64,000 nucleotides of DNA, taken from NCBI RefSeq assembly GCF_007097155.1, contig NZ_VJWA01000001.1:901501-965500 (forward strand), given 5' to 3'. Position 1 is the first letter of the stretch; each line of letters starts with the position of its first letter. The translations under genes and the position numbers were made by a program. Shown piece by piece: positions 16,155 to 24,207 of this stretch. Source of the DNA: Glacieibacterium frigidum (lineage in GTDB: Bacteria > Pseudomonadota > Alphaproteobacteria > Sphingomonadales > Sphingomonadaceae). The notes beneath the pieces are model-generated. The model was not told the DNA's origin. It was given only the letters and a program-made list of their open reading frames with translations, and made no database searches.

Positions 16155-16891
16155 GCCCAGGGGGCGCTGCGCCAGCGTGCGGTGAGCGCCCGGGCGCGCG
16201 GCAGGTCGGCGGGAAAATCGACCTCGGCCGACGCATGGCCGGTCACGTCGGCCGCCCCGACCAGCCCCGACTGCGCGAGTTCGGACACCGCGCTGAGGTA
16301 ATAATTGCCCGTGCCGCCGTCGCGCGCGATTGCGCTGTCGACCGCACCGGCGAAGCGTGCGCCGCCGTCGCGGCGGAACACCAGCATGCCGATCGACTCG
16401 GCATCGGTCTCGCCGGGGGGCAATTGCTTCGACACCGCGGTGACGCGGTCGCCGGCCAGCGTGACCTTCATGTCGTCGGCGTCATACTCGGCCTTGGTCG
16501 CGGTGGTAACATTGACCGGCGCGACCGCGTGGCGCAGCGCCGCCGCGATCAGCGCCGGGCCGACGAGCGTATCGCCGTTGAGGATCAGCGCGTCGCCGCC
16601 GAGCAGCGCGTCGCGCGCCAGCCAGACCGACGAGATATTGTCGGCGATGCGGAAGAACGGATTGTGCAGCGTCGCGACGTGCGGCCAGTGCCCGCGCTCC
16701 AGCCGATCGCGCACCTGCGCCGCCTCGAACCCCGTGACCACGGTGACCTGCGCGACGCCGGCATCGGCGAGTGCGGCAAGCTGCCATTCGAGCAGGGTGC
16801 GGCCCGAAAATTCGATCAGGCACTTGGGGACGCTGGCGGTCAGCGGTGCGAGACGCGAGCCCTGGCCGGCGGAGAGGATGACTGCGTGCAA
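16109..16891 (-). CDS. NTP transferase (sugar/alcohol-phosphate nucleotidyltransferase)
   Basis: The 260-residue protein starts MHAVILSAGQGSRLAPLTASVPKCLIEF, the nucleotide-binding glycine loop and conserved Lys of NTP_transferase enzymes, and has LILNGDTLVGP, the metal-binding Asp, near residue 100. These enzymes activate a phosphorylated sugar or alcohol with NTP. Similarity to the phosphocholine/inositol-phosphate cytidylyltransferase group and the CDP-alcohol transferase next door suggest a CDP-linked product (inference). The end of the gene overlaps the HIT gene by 46 bp on the other strand. The last 20 residues are Pro/Arg/Ser-rich and probably not part of the fold. Confidence 0.8.
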   Translation of the reverse strand: MHAVILSAGQGSRLAPLTASVPKCLIEFSGRTLLEWQLAALADAGVAQVTVVTGFEAAQVRDRLERGHWPHVATLHNPFFRIADNISSVWLARDALLGGDALILNGDTLVGPALIAAALRHAVAPVNVTTATKAEYDADDMKVTLAGDRVTAVSKQLPPGETDAESIGMLVFRRDGGARFAGAVDSAIARDGGTGNYYLSAVSELAQSGLVGAADVTGHASAEVDFPADLPRARALTARWRSAPWAQPPRVVPFARSARS

Positions 16892-16932
16892 GGGCTACTT
16901 TCGGAGACAAGGCGATGACGATTACGTGTCTG

Positions 16933-16961
16933 TAGCATGACAACGTAATAAAATCGCCAAT
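16933..16961 (-). promoter_or_regulatory. candidate promoter of the nucleotidyltransferase gene
   Basis: On the minus strand TTGGCG (16961-16956) and TGCTAC (16938-16933) are 17 bp apart in a notably AT-rich pocket. An imperfect inverted repeat, ATTACGT (16922-16928) and ACGTAAT (16944-16950), straddles the -10 box and might bind a regulator. Weak evidence. Confidence 0.3.
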
Positions 16962-16976
16962 CACTCGTCGTTTTTA

Positions 16977-17666
16977 TCAGCCCGGGTCGCGCATCTTGCA
17001 GGCGCGGATCGCCGACGGCCGCGGCCGTTGCCCGACGGGCTCGAAAACCGCGAGGTAACCCCCCGCAGCGCCGAGATCGAGGTCGCCGATGCGGCGGTAG
17101 CCGACTGCCGCCAGCTCGCACGCCAGCAGCGCGCGCGGCGTGCCGTGCTGCGCGGTGGGGCGGTCGATGTCGACGATCGCCACCTTGCCGCCGGGCTTGA
17201 GCGCGGCGCGCAGATGCCAGAGCAGCGCAAACGGCTGGCTGATCTCGTGGTACATGTGGACCATCAGCGCGGTATCGACCGACCGCGCGCGCAGGCGCGG
17301 ATCGTCGGCGCGGCCCAGCACGACCTCGACATTGGTCAGCCCCGCCTTACGGACGCGGGCGCGCAGCTGGCGCACCGTGGCGGGCACGATGTCCTCGGCG
17401 ATGACCTTGCCGGTCGGCATCAGGCGGGGGGCGAGGCGGACAGTGTAATAGCCGCTGCCCGCACCGATGTCGGCGATCGTCATGCCGGGCCGCGCGCCGA
17501 CGAAGACCATCACCTGCTCGGCCTCGCGGGCGTTGTCGCGGCTCTTCTCGTCCGACCATTCGGCCGACACGATGCTGGCGACGGGGCGATCGGGACGCGG
17601 AAAACCGGGCGCCGCGCTCAGCAGCGGCAGCAGGGCGAGGGCGGAGACGACGCGAACACGGGACAT
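16977..17666 (-). CDS. exported class I SAM-dependent methyltransferase
   Basis: The 229-residue protein has a signal-peptide-like start (MSRVRVVSALALLPLLSAAPG) followed by a Rossmann methyltransferase domain with the SAM-binding loop ADIGAGSGYYTVRLAP, an acidic second strand (VIAEDI), and LKPGGKVAIVDID before the C-terminal strands. The residues after the signal peptide, ASIVSAEWSDEKSRDN, are typical of the COG4798 group of predicted methyltransferases. Substrate unknown; how it would obtain SAM outside the cytoplasm is unclear, so the leader may instead be a membrane anchor. I chose the inner ATG at 17666; a start at 17702 would add basic residues before the signal peptide. Confidence 0.8.
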   Translation of the reverse strand: MSRVRVVSALALLPLLSAAPGFPRPDRPVASIVSAEWSDEKSRDNAREAEQVMVFVGARPGMTIADIGAGSGYYTVRLAPRLMPTGKVIAEDIVPATVRQLRARVRKAGLTNVEVVLGRADDPRLRARSVDTALMVHMYHEISQPFALLWHLRAALKPGGKVAIVDIDRPTAQHGTPRALLACELAAVGYRRIGDLDLGAAGGYLAVFEPVGQRPRPSAIRACKMRDPG

Positions 17667-17705
17667 GCGCGCAGTCCTAGCGGGAAAGGCCCCGCGCCTC
17701 AAACC

Positions 17706-19148
17706 TCAACCGCGCAGGCGTGCCATCTGGGCCTTGAAGCGCGCGAGCTCGCTGCCGCCGAGCTGCGTGCCGCCGAGGAACTTGATCGTCATCGGGTTGA
17801 CCGGGCGCTTGTTGAGCCAGACCTCGTAATGGAGGTGCGGCCCCGTCGACAGGCCGGTCGACCCGACATAGCCGATCACCTGGCCCTGGCTGACCGTCTG
17901 GCCGTTGCGCACCGCGAAGCGCGACATGTGGCCGTACGCGGTCGACAGCCCCTTGTTGTGCGCGATGCGGACATAGTTGCCGTGGCCGCCGTGATAGCCG
18001 GCGAAGTCGATCCGCCCCGACGCCGCCGCGACGATCGGCGCCCCCGACGGCGCGCCGAAGTCGACGCCCTGGTGCAGGCGCGAATAGTTGAGCAGCGGGT
18101 GGAAACGCATGCCGAAGCCGCTGGTCAGGCGCGCGCCGTCGACCGGCGTGCGCATCAGCCCCTTGCGCGCCGACTCGCCGTTGGCGCGGAAGAACTGCGG
18201 CCTGCCGGCATAATCCCAGCGCATCAGCTCGACCTTGCCGAGCGAGGCGTAGAGCAGCGCGCCGGTCTCGGTCTCGCCGGTCGCGGCGCGGCGGTGCTCG
18301 GCGACCAGCTCGAAGCGGTCGCTGCGGCGGACGCCGTGCTGGAAATCAACCGCATAGCCAAGCTGGCGGATCGCCTCGGCGACCAGCGGAGTGGGCAGGC
18401 CGGCGGCCTTTGCAGCGCGCGCCAGGCTGCCGCCGACGGTGCCCGATACGCGTAGCGGCGTCTCGTCGACCGCGATCGGCACGCGCTTCAAACGCAGCTC
18501 GCCGTCGACGCGCGCGAGTTCGAGGCGCAGGTCGAAGGCGGCGCGGAAGCCCAGCGCCTCGAGCGGGCGGGGCACGCGCTTGCTCTCGCGGCGGCCCATG
18601 ACGAGGTCGAGGTCGGTGGCCTTGCGGATCTCGTCGAGGCGGATTTCGGAGCCGACGAGGCGCGCGGCGGCATTCGCATCGGTCGGGCCGACCCCGGCGC
18701 GGCGCAGCGCGCCCTCGAAGCTGTCGGTGGTGCGGTAGCGCGCAGTGAGTTCGACGCGCGGGCGCTCGGGAGCCTCGGCGAGCGGACGGGCGAAGCGGGT
18801 TGGGGCGGTGTCGCGGCCGCTCGTCGCGCCGAGCGCCAGCGGGGCGATGGCGTCGGGGGCGGCATCCTCGGCCTGCGCGGTGGTCAGCGGCGCGGCGACG
18901 GGTGCGACCAGGCGCGTGGGCGCGCTGCCGAGCAGCATGGCACCGCACAGGCAGACCAAAGTCGCGGCACCGCGCCACCAGGTCCGCGAACCGATACGGT
19001 CGCCCAGGTCGACCGCAAAGTCGCCGCTACCGAGGCGATCGAGCGCGCGTTCGACATGCGGTGCAAAGCGTGGTGCGGGTACGATCCAGCCGGGCGCAAA
19101 CGCGCTTTCCAGTGCCAGATCGCCGCCACGTCCCCCCGACTGAAACAA
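17706..19148 (-). CDS. M23 family metallopeptidase (LytM-like)
   Basis: A 480-residue membrane-anchored peptidoglycan hydrolase. A cytoplasmic N-terminus of about 60 residues leads to a membrane segment (about 61-77) and then a large periplasmic region. The C-terminal peptidase domain has the LytM zinc ligands His359 and Asp363 (HQGVDFG) and the HLH at 438-440, with YGHMSRF between, so it should be an active enzyme that cuts peptide cross-links or has turnover roles at division. The middle region (about 135-310) resembles the N-terminal domains of Mep/ShyA-like endopeptidases. The gene is divergent from the helicase leader ORF across about 190 bp. Confidence 0.88.
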   Translation of the reverse strand: MFQSGGRGGDLALESAFAPGWIVPAPRFAPHVERALDRLGSGDFAVDLGDRIGSRTWWRGAATLVCLCGAMLLGSAPTRLVAPVAAPLTTAQAEDAAPDAIAPLALGATSGRDTAPTRFARPLAEAPERPRVELTARYRTTDSFEGALRRAGVGPTDANAAARLVGSEIRLDEIRKATDLDLVMGRRESKRVPRPLEALGFRAAFDLRLELARVDGELRLKRVPIAVDETPLRVSGTVGGSLARAAKAAGLPTPLVAEAIRQLGYAVDFQHGVRRSDRFELVAEHRRAATGETETGALLYASLGKVELMRWDYAGRPQFFRANGESARKGLMRTPVDGARLTSGFGMRFHPLLNYSRLHQGVDFGAPSGAPIVAAASGRIDFAGYHGGHGNYVRIAHNKGLSTAYGHMSRFAVRNGQTVSQGQVIGYVGSTGLSTGPHLHYEVWLNKRPVNPMTIKFLGGTQLGGSELARFKAQMARLRG

Positions 19149-19336
19149 GCTCGCACCCCCCGCACGCTTCGTCGTTTAGCTGAGGTTCAGCCTTCACCTC
19201 GGGTGTCCGGACAAGTCAATCGCGCCCTCAACGTGGTATCAAGCGCTTGCGACGAATTGCCGTCTTTGAACGGTCACTTGAATCCCGATTTGCTTTATGC
19301 GACCAATACAGGGTCCGCAGCGTTTAAAAGGACAGG

Positions 19337-19408
19337 ATGAGCAGGCAGAGTTTTCGCCGCTTGCCGGAGCCATTTCCGGCCCTTGCGCTCCCGCCCCGGG
19401 CCGCATGA
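19337..19408 (+). CDS. possible 23-residue leader peptide coupled to the helicase gene
   Basis: An ATG at 19337 opens a 23-codon frame (beginning MSRQSFRRLPEPF) whose TGA stop at 19406-19408 overlaps the helicase ATG at 19405 as ATGA. An AAGGA ribosome site lies at 19328-19332, whereas no such site precedes the helicase start, so the leader may deliver ribosomes to it. The peptide is Arg/Pro-rich with no motif. It could also be chance. Confidence 0.4.
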   Translation: MSRQSFRRLPEPFPALALPPRAA

Positions 19409-21921
19409 GCGGACTTTCTGTCGCCAACCTGACCGCAGTCCTCGGACCCACCAATACGGGCAAGACGCACCTCGCTGTCGAGCGGATGTGCGGCCACCAG
19501 TCGGGCATGATCGGCTTTCCGCTGCGCCTGCTGGCGCGCGAGGTCTATGACCGCGTCGTCGCGATCAAGGGCGCGGCGCAGGTGGCGCTGATCACCGGCG
19601 AGGAGAAGATCCTGCCCGCCACCGCGCGCTATTTCCTGTGCACCGCCGAATCGATGCCCGCCGACCGCGAGGTGGCATTCGTCGCGCTGGACGAAGGGCA
19701 GGTCGGTGCCGACCCCGAGCGCGGGCACGTCTTCACCGACCGGATGCTGCACCGGCGCGGCTATGCCGAGACGATGATCCTGGGGTCGGAGACGCTGCGC
19801 CCGCTGCTGCGCCGCCTGCTGCCCGAATGCGAGATCGTCACCCGGCCACGCTTCTCGACCCTGAGTTATGCGCCGCCGAAGAAGCTGAGCCGGCTGCCGA
19901 AGCGCACCGCCATCGTCGCGTTCACCGCCGCCGAAGTCTATGCGCTTGCCGAGATGCTGCGGCGGCACAAGGGCGGTGCGGCGGTGGTCATGGGCAGCCT
20001 GAGCCCCCGCACGCGCAACGCGCAGGTCGCGATGTATCAGTCGGGCGAGGTCGATTATCTCGTCGCCACCGACGCGATCGGCATGGGCCTCAACATGGAC
20101 ATCGCCCATGTCGCGTTCGCGAGCCTGCACAAGTTCGACGGGCGGCGGCACCGGCGGCTGACGGTCCCCGAGATGGCGCAGATCGCCGGCCGGGCAGGGC
20201 GGCACCAGCGCGACGGGACCTTCGGCGTCGTCCAGATGGGTCACGACAGCGCCCAGACCTTCGAGCCCGAGGAGATCGAGGCGATCGAGGCGCACCGCTT
20301 CGCGCCGCTGACCCAGCTGACGTGGCGCAACCCGCGGATCGAGTTCAACACGCTGCCGCGCCTGATCGCGTCGCTCGACGAAATCTCGCCGTTGCGCGAG
20401 CTGGTCCGCGCCGACGATGCGATCGACTTCGCGGTGCTCAAGAAATTGAGCGGCGAGCCCTGGGTGATGGAGCGCGCGCACGGTCCGGGCCGCCTCAAGC
20501 GGCTATGGGCGGCGTGCCAGCTGCCCGATTACCGCAAGACCGGTGCCGAGCAGCACGCGCGGCTTGTCGGGCGCGTTTTCCGCCACCTAAGTGAGGGCGA
20601 CGGCACGCTGCCCCCGGCGTGGCTGGCGAGTGAGGTCGCAAGCCTCGACAATGTCGCGGGCGATATCGCGACGCTGTCGGGGCGGATCGCCGCGGCGCGG
20701 ACATGGACCTATGTCGCGCACCGGCCGGGCTGGCTGACCGACGCCGCCGAATGGGCCGAGCGGACTCGGGCGGTCGAGGACCGGCTGTCCGACGCGCTGC
20801 ACCAGCGGCTGACGCAGCGCTTCGTCGACCGGCGCACCGCGGTGCTGCTGCAGGGCCTGAAGCTCAAGGGCGAGCAGCGCGTCGCGGTCGCCGACGATGG
20901 TGCGCTGGCGGTCGAGGGCGAGGTCATCGGCCATCTCGACGGCTTCCGCTTCACCCCCGACCCCTCGGCGCGCGCCGGCGAGCGCAAGCTGCTGCTCGCC
21001 GCCGCCGAGCGCCACCTGCCGCGCGAGCTGTCGCGCCGTGCGGTGCGGCTCGCCGACAGTCCCGACGCGGCGTTCACGCTCGCTTTCGACGGCGGCATGC
21101 CGCCGCGCATCCTGTGGAACGGGGCGAAGATCGCCAAGCTGCGCGCCGGGCGCGACGCGCTGCACCCGCGCATCGACCTCGACCGCGCGCTCGAGGCGGT
21201 GCCGACGCCCGAACGCGCGCGCGTCGTCGGGCGGCTCGCCGCATGGTTCGAGGTGGCGCGCGACGCGCATCTTGCGGCGCTGACCCGCGTCGTCCGCCTG
21301 ACCCCGACCGTCTCGCCCGCGGCGCGCGGGCTGATCGTGCGGCTGGTCGAGACGATGGGGGTGATCCAGCGTGAGGCGGTCGCGGCCCAGGTCGAGGCGC
21401 TGACGCGCGCCGACCGCAAGCTGCTACTCGCCGCCGGTGTCCGCTTGGGCGTCGTCCATATCTACGTCGCCGACCTGCTGCGCCCCGAGCCGACGCGCTG
21501 GCGCCTCGCGCTGTGGAGCGTCGCGGCGCTCGCCGACGACCTGCCGCCGCCGCCGCTCGCGGGGCGCGTCACCATCGACGTCGCGCCGAACGTGCCGCCG
21601 GCCTTCTACGGCGTCGCGGGCTTCTGGGCGGTCGGCGCGCAGGCGGTGCGGGTCGACATGGTCGACCGGCTGGCGCGCGCCATGCACGGGGTGCGCGAGG
21701 GTCGGACGCCCTTCGTCCCCGACGCCAACTGGGTCGCGAGCGTCGGCATGAGCCACGACGGCTTTGCGCGGCTGATGCGCGCGCTCGGCTATCGCCCGCG
21801 CCTCGTCGACGGCTCGGCGGCATTCGCGTGGGGCGGCATCAAGCCCGACCGCGCTCCCAAGGTTTCCACCGTGTCTCCCTCCAACCCCTTTGCGGCGCTC
21901 GCGGAAATGAAAGGCAGGTAG
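19405..21921 (+). CDS. Suv3-like ATP-dependent RNA helicase
   Basis: The 838-residue protein opens with the helicase motifs of the Suv3/mitochondrial-degradosome type: Walker A GPTNTGKTHLA at about residues 14-24, then GFPLRLLAREVYDRV, a DEGQ box (ALDEGQVGADPERGHVF) and, in the second domain, AVVMGSLSPRTRNAQV, LVATDAIGMGLNMDI and AGRAGRHQRDGTFGV. The C-terminal 450 residues are helical and contain a basic, arginine-rich region. Such proteins are common in alphaproteobacteria and are thought to act on RNA; the substrate here is inferred. I chose the ATG at 19405 because residues before it (to 19297) are unlike the family. The S4 protein follows after 3 bp. Confidence 0.9.
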   Translation: MSGLSVANLTAVLGPTNTGKTHLAVERMCGHQSGMIGFPLRLLAREVYDRVVAIKGAAQVALITGEEKILPATARYFLCTAESMPADREVAFVALDEGQVGADPERGHVFTDRMLHRRGYAETMILGSETLRPLLRRLLPECEIVTRPRFSTLSYAPPKKLSRLPKRTAIVAFTAAEVYALAEMLRRHKGGAAVVMGSLSPRTRNAQVAMYQSGEVDYLVATDAIGMGLNMDIAHVAFASLHKFDGRRHRRLTVPEMAQIAGRAGRHQRDGTFGVVQMGHDSAQTFEPEEIEAIEAHRFAPLTQLTWRNPRIEFNTLPRLIASLDEISPLRELVRADDAIDFAVLKKLSGEPWVMERAHGPGRLKRLWAACQLPDYRKTGAEQHARLVGRVFRHLSEGDGTLPPAWLASEVASLDNVAGDIATLSGRIAAARTWTYVAHRPGWLTDAAEWAERTRAVEDRLSDALHQRLTQRFVDRRTAVLLQGLKLKGEQRVAVADDGALAVEGEVIGHLDGFRFTPDPSARAGERKLLLAAAERHLPRELSRRAVRLADSPDAAFTLAFDGGMPPRILWNGAKIAKLRAGRDALHPRIDLDRALEAVPTPERARVVGRLAAWFEVARDAHLAALTRVVRLTPTVSPAARGLIVRLVETMGVIQREAVAAQVEALTRADRKLLLAAGVRLGVVHIYVADLLRPEPTRWRLALWSVAALADDLPPPPLAGRVTIDVAPNVPPAFYGVAGFWAVGAQAVRVDMVDRLARAMHGVREGRTPFVPDANWVASVGMSHDGFARLMRALGYRPRLVDGSAAFAWGGIKPDRAPKVSTVSPSNPFAALAEMKGR

Positions 21922-21924
21922 GTC

Positions 21925-22230
21925 TTGGTCTACGGTCAGGGATTGCGGCTCGACAAATGGTTGTGGTTCGCACGTCTGTCCAAATCGCGCACTGATGCGC
22001 AGCGACTGTGCGAGAGCCGCCATCTCAGGCTCGACGGCCGCGTCATCGACCGGGCCTCGGCGCTGGTGCGCGCCGGATCGGTGGTCAGTTTCGCCCGCGC
22101 CGACGAGGTGATCGTCGTCCGCGTCGAGGGGCTTAGCGACCGCCGGGGGCCCTTCGTCGAGGCGCGCGAACTCTATACCGACCTGACGCAGCGTCGCGCC
22201 CCATTGACGGACGCGCTCGCCGCCGTTTAG
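21925..22230 (+). CDS. S4-domain RNA-binding protein (Hsp15-like)
   Basis: The 101-residue protein starts LRLDKWLWFARLSKSRTDAQRLCESRHLRLDG, the S4 RNA-binding fold of Hsp15 and ribosomal small-subunit pseudouridine synthases. In E. coli Hsp15 binds the large ribosomal subunit carrying a stalled nascent chain; the same role is plausible here. The start is a TTG at 21925, three bases after the helicase stop, so the two genes are probably cotranscribed and translationally coupled. Confidence 0.85.
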   Translation: MVYGQGLRLDKWLWFARLSKSRTDAQRLCESRHLRLDGRVIDRASALVRAGSVVSFARADEVIVVRVEGLSDRRGPFVEARELYTDLTQRRAPLTDALAAV

Positions 22231-22260
22231 CAGGGCCCCAAGTTTCAGGGGACGTGCGCG

Positions 22261-22596
22261 ATGACCTATGTGGTGACCGAGGCTTGCATCAAGTGCAAGT
22301 ACATGGACTGTGTCGAGGTGTGCCCCGTCGACTGTTTCTACGAGGGCGACAACATGGTCGTCATCAATCCGAACGAGTGCATCGACTGCGGCGTCTGCGA
22401 GCCCGAGTGCCCGGCCGAGGCGATCCTGCCCGACACCGAGAGCGGCCTTGAAAAGTGGCTGGAGCTCAACGCCTCGCTGTCCGCGACCTGGCCCAACATC
22501 ACCGTCAAGGGCGCAACCCCGCCCGACGCCGACGAGCATAAGGGCGAAGAGGGCAAGTTCGACAAGTATTTCACCGATCAGCCCGGCAACAGCTGA
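22261..22596 (+). CDS. fdxA: 7Fe-8S ferredoxin FdxA
   Basis: A 111-residue ferredoxin with seven iron-sulfur ligands arranged as in Azotobacter FdI: Cys9, Cys17 and Cys50 for a [3Fe-4S] cluster, and Cys21, Cys40, Cys43 and Cys46 for a [4Fe-4S] cluster. The C-terminal tail is acidic and alphaproteobacterial in type ([14 protein letters not shown]...). Likely electron carrier; its partner is not clear. The gene is about 30 bp after the S4 gene and ahead of carD, an order I would expect to be conserved in the group. Confidence 0.93.
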   Translation: MTYVVTEACIKCKYMDCVEVCPVDCFYEGDNMVVINPNECIDCGVCEPECPAEAILPDTESGLEKWLELNASLSATWPNITVKGATPPDADEHKGEEGKFDKYFTDQPGNS

Positions 22597-22644
22597 CCCT
22601 ACTTGCCGCGCGCGTAAGGCGGCAGTGGAACTTGCGTGATTTTT

Positions 22645-22731
22645 CTGTTATAGGCTGTTTTGCGTAAGCATTCGCAGACACGTCAACCGGCCGCCATGCC
22701 CACTGCCGGGCACGGCAACGGCCTATAACAG
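22645..22731 (+). other. candidate structured RNA or divergent -10 boxes upstream of carD
   Basis: CTGTTATAGGC (22645-22655) and GCCTATAACAG (22721-22731) form a perfect 11-bp inverted repeat around 65 nt that can itself fold: TGCG/CGCA at about 22661 and 22673, and TGCCC/GGGCA at 22698-22712. The whole could be a three-way junction in the 5' leader of carD or a small RNA. Alternatively each arm is a -10 box (TATAGG) on its own strand, as in two facing promoters. No known family is recognised. Confidence 0.4.
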
Positions 22732-22834
22732 TCGCCCAGGCAGGCAACGCTCAGGTTCGGCCTCCCATGTTCGCTTGTCAGCGGCGGGTGGCTTGCCTGT
22801 CCCGCCGGGCGGCGAGCGAGAGGATTACTTCCCG

Positions 22835-23344
22835 ATGGTGGCAACCGCAGCAAAGACTCTGAATTTCGTTGCCGGCGACTATGTCGTCTATCCCAAGCAC
22901 GGCGTCGGCAAGGTCGTCGAGGTTCAGTCGAGCGAGATCGCGGGCACTGCCCTCGAACTCTATGTGCTGCGATTCGAGAAGGAGCGCATGACGCTGCGCG
23001 TCCCCACCAACAAGGCCGAAGGCGTCGGCATGCGCAAGCTGTCGAGCCAGGCGACCCTGCTCGAGGCGATGACCACGCTGAAGGGCAAGGCCAAGATCAA
23101 GCGCACGATGTGGAGCCGCCGCGCGCAGGAGTATGAGGCGAAGATCAACTCTGGCGACCTGGTGTCGATCGCCGAGGTGGTCCGCGATCTCCACCGCGCC
23201 GAGGACCAGCCCGAGCAGAGCTATTCGGAGCGCCAGATCTACGAAGCCGCTATCGGCCGCCTGGCCCGCGAGCTCGCCGCGATGGAGAACATCGACGAGC
23301 CGGCAGCGGTGGTGAAGATCGAGTTGGTCCTGAAGGCGGCCTGA
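22835..23344 (+). CDS. carD: CarD/CdnL-family transcription regulator
   Basis: The 169-residue protein starts MVATAAKTLNFVAGDYVVYPKHGVGKVVEVQS, the RNA polymerase-interacting domain of CarD/CdnL, and has a helical C-terminal half with conserved basic and tryptophan-containing segments (TMWSRRAQEYEAKINSGDLVSIAEVVRDL). CdnL binds the beta subunit and stabilises open complexes at rRNA and other promoters in alphaproteobacteria such as Caulobacter. I chose the ATG at 22835 because of GAGAGGA 9 bases upstream; an earlier in-frame ATG at 22775 adds non-conserved residues. The structured element at 22645-22731 lies in its likely leader. Confidence 0.92.
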   Translation: MVATAAKTLNFVAGDYVVYPKHGVGKVVEVQSSEIAGTALELYVLRFEKERMTLRVPTNKAEGVGMRKLSSQATLLEAMTTLKGKAKIKRTMWSRRAQEYEAKINSGDLVSIAEVVRDLHRAEDQPEQSYSERQIYEAAIGRLARELAAMENIDEPAAVVKIELVLKAA

Positions 23345-23351
23345 GCCAAGG

Positions 23352-23376
23352 CGAAATTCGCCCTTCGCGAATTTCG
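23352..23376. repeat. perfect palindromic hairpin after carD
   Basis: CGAAATTCGC (23352-23361) pairs perfectly with GCGAATTTCG (23367-23376) around a 5-nt loop, 8 bp after the carD stop. There is no T-run. It may end the carD transcript or be an extragenic palindromic repeat. Confidence 0.6.
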
Positions 23377-23479
23377 ACCTGGATCTGGACTCGCCGAAGG
23401 GTGGCCGGCGGCCCGGGCGTCCATCGCCCGGTGCCGTCCGACGCCGCGGCTTCGCCGCGACTCCCCTTGCACCCTCCAC

Positions 23480-23513
23480 CCCGTTGTGTATTATCCAGCC
23501 AATACACAACGGG
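23480..23513. promoter_or_regulatory. 13-bp inverted repeat, operator-like
   Basis: CCCGTTGTGTATT (23480-23492) and AATACACAACGGG (23501-23513) match perfectly across an 8-nt gap, directly before the ribosome site of the GIN-domain gene at 23524. The TGTATT...AATACA core has the look of a dimer-binding operator (for instance GntR/YtrA-like). The same arms would make a very stable RNA hairpin that could hide the ribosome site. No regulator gene is adjacent. Confidence 0.55.
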
Positions 23514-23523
23514 AGCCCCGCCG

Positions 23524-24207
23524 ATGATCCGCTTCGCCGCCCTCGCCCTGCTGACCGCCACCCCCGCGCTCGCCGCCGAGATGAACGTGCCCGTCGGCAG
23601 CTTCGACCGTCTGTCGCTCTCCGGGTCGCCCGAGGTGCTGGTGACGACCGGCAAGGCCGTCACCGTGCGCGCGTCGGGCGAGCAGAAGGCGCTCGACCGG
23701 CTCGATATCCGTGTCGAGAACGGCGTGCTGAAGATCGGCACCAAGAAGGGCAACTGGGACGTTACTTGGGGCAAATACGGCAAGGTGCGCGTTGCGGTCA
23801 CCGTTCCGATGCTGCGCGGCGTCGATCTCGGCGGGTCGGGGACGATCAGCGTCGACCGCATCAAGGTGCCGAGCTTCGGCGCAGCGGTCGGCGGGTCGGG
23901 GTCGATCCGCGTCGCCAGCCTCGATGCCGAGCGCGCGTCGTTCGAGGTCGGCGGATCGGGCAGCATCGACGCCGCGGGCCGCTGCGGCGACACCCAGGCG
24001 AGCATCGGTGGGTCGGGCTCGCTGCGCCTCGGCGCGCTCAAGTGCGCGACCCTGACCGCCAGTATCGGCGGATCGGGTGACATCGACGCCTTCGCCAGCC
24101 GCGCCGCCAAGGTCTCGGTCGCGGGGTCGGGCGACGCGCGAATCGCCGGTGGCGCCAAGTGCAGCGTCTCGAAGGTCGGCAGCGGCTCGGTGACCTGCCC
24201 CGCCTAG
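23524..24207 (+). CDS. GIN/DUF2807-type exported adhesin-like protein
   Basis: A 227-residue exported protein: signal peptide MIRFAALALLTATPALAAEM, then a DUF2807 (putative auto-transporter adhesin head, GIN) domain seen as repeated beta units with the GGSGS-type turns (LGGSGTISV, VGGSGSIRV, EVGGSGSI, IGGSGSL, IGGSGDI) at roughly 20-residue spacing. The fold is a right-handed beta helix; the role in these bacteria is unknown. It ends with a cysteine-containing CPA motif (SGSVTCPA). The inverted repeat at 23480-23513 precedes the start. Its 3' end overlaps the convergent DUF1489 gene by 4 bp. Confidence 0.82.
   Translation: MIRFAALALLTATPALAAEMNVPVGSFDRLSLSGSPEVLVTTGKAVTVRASGEQKALDRLDIRVENGVLKIGTKKGNWDVTWGKYGKVRVAVTVPMLRGVDLGGSGTISVDRIKVPSFGAAVGGSGSIRVASLDAERASFEVGGSGSIDAAGRCGDTQASIGGSGSLRLGALKCATLTASIGGSGDIDAFASRAAKVSVAGSGDARIAGGAKCSVSKVGSGSVTCPA

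Noticed and set aside
17028-18455. A plus-strand frame of 475 codons opposite the methyltransferase and M23 genes.
   Set aside because: No motif, high Arg/Asp/Ala content, and both minus-strand genes are well supported by catalytic motifs.
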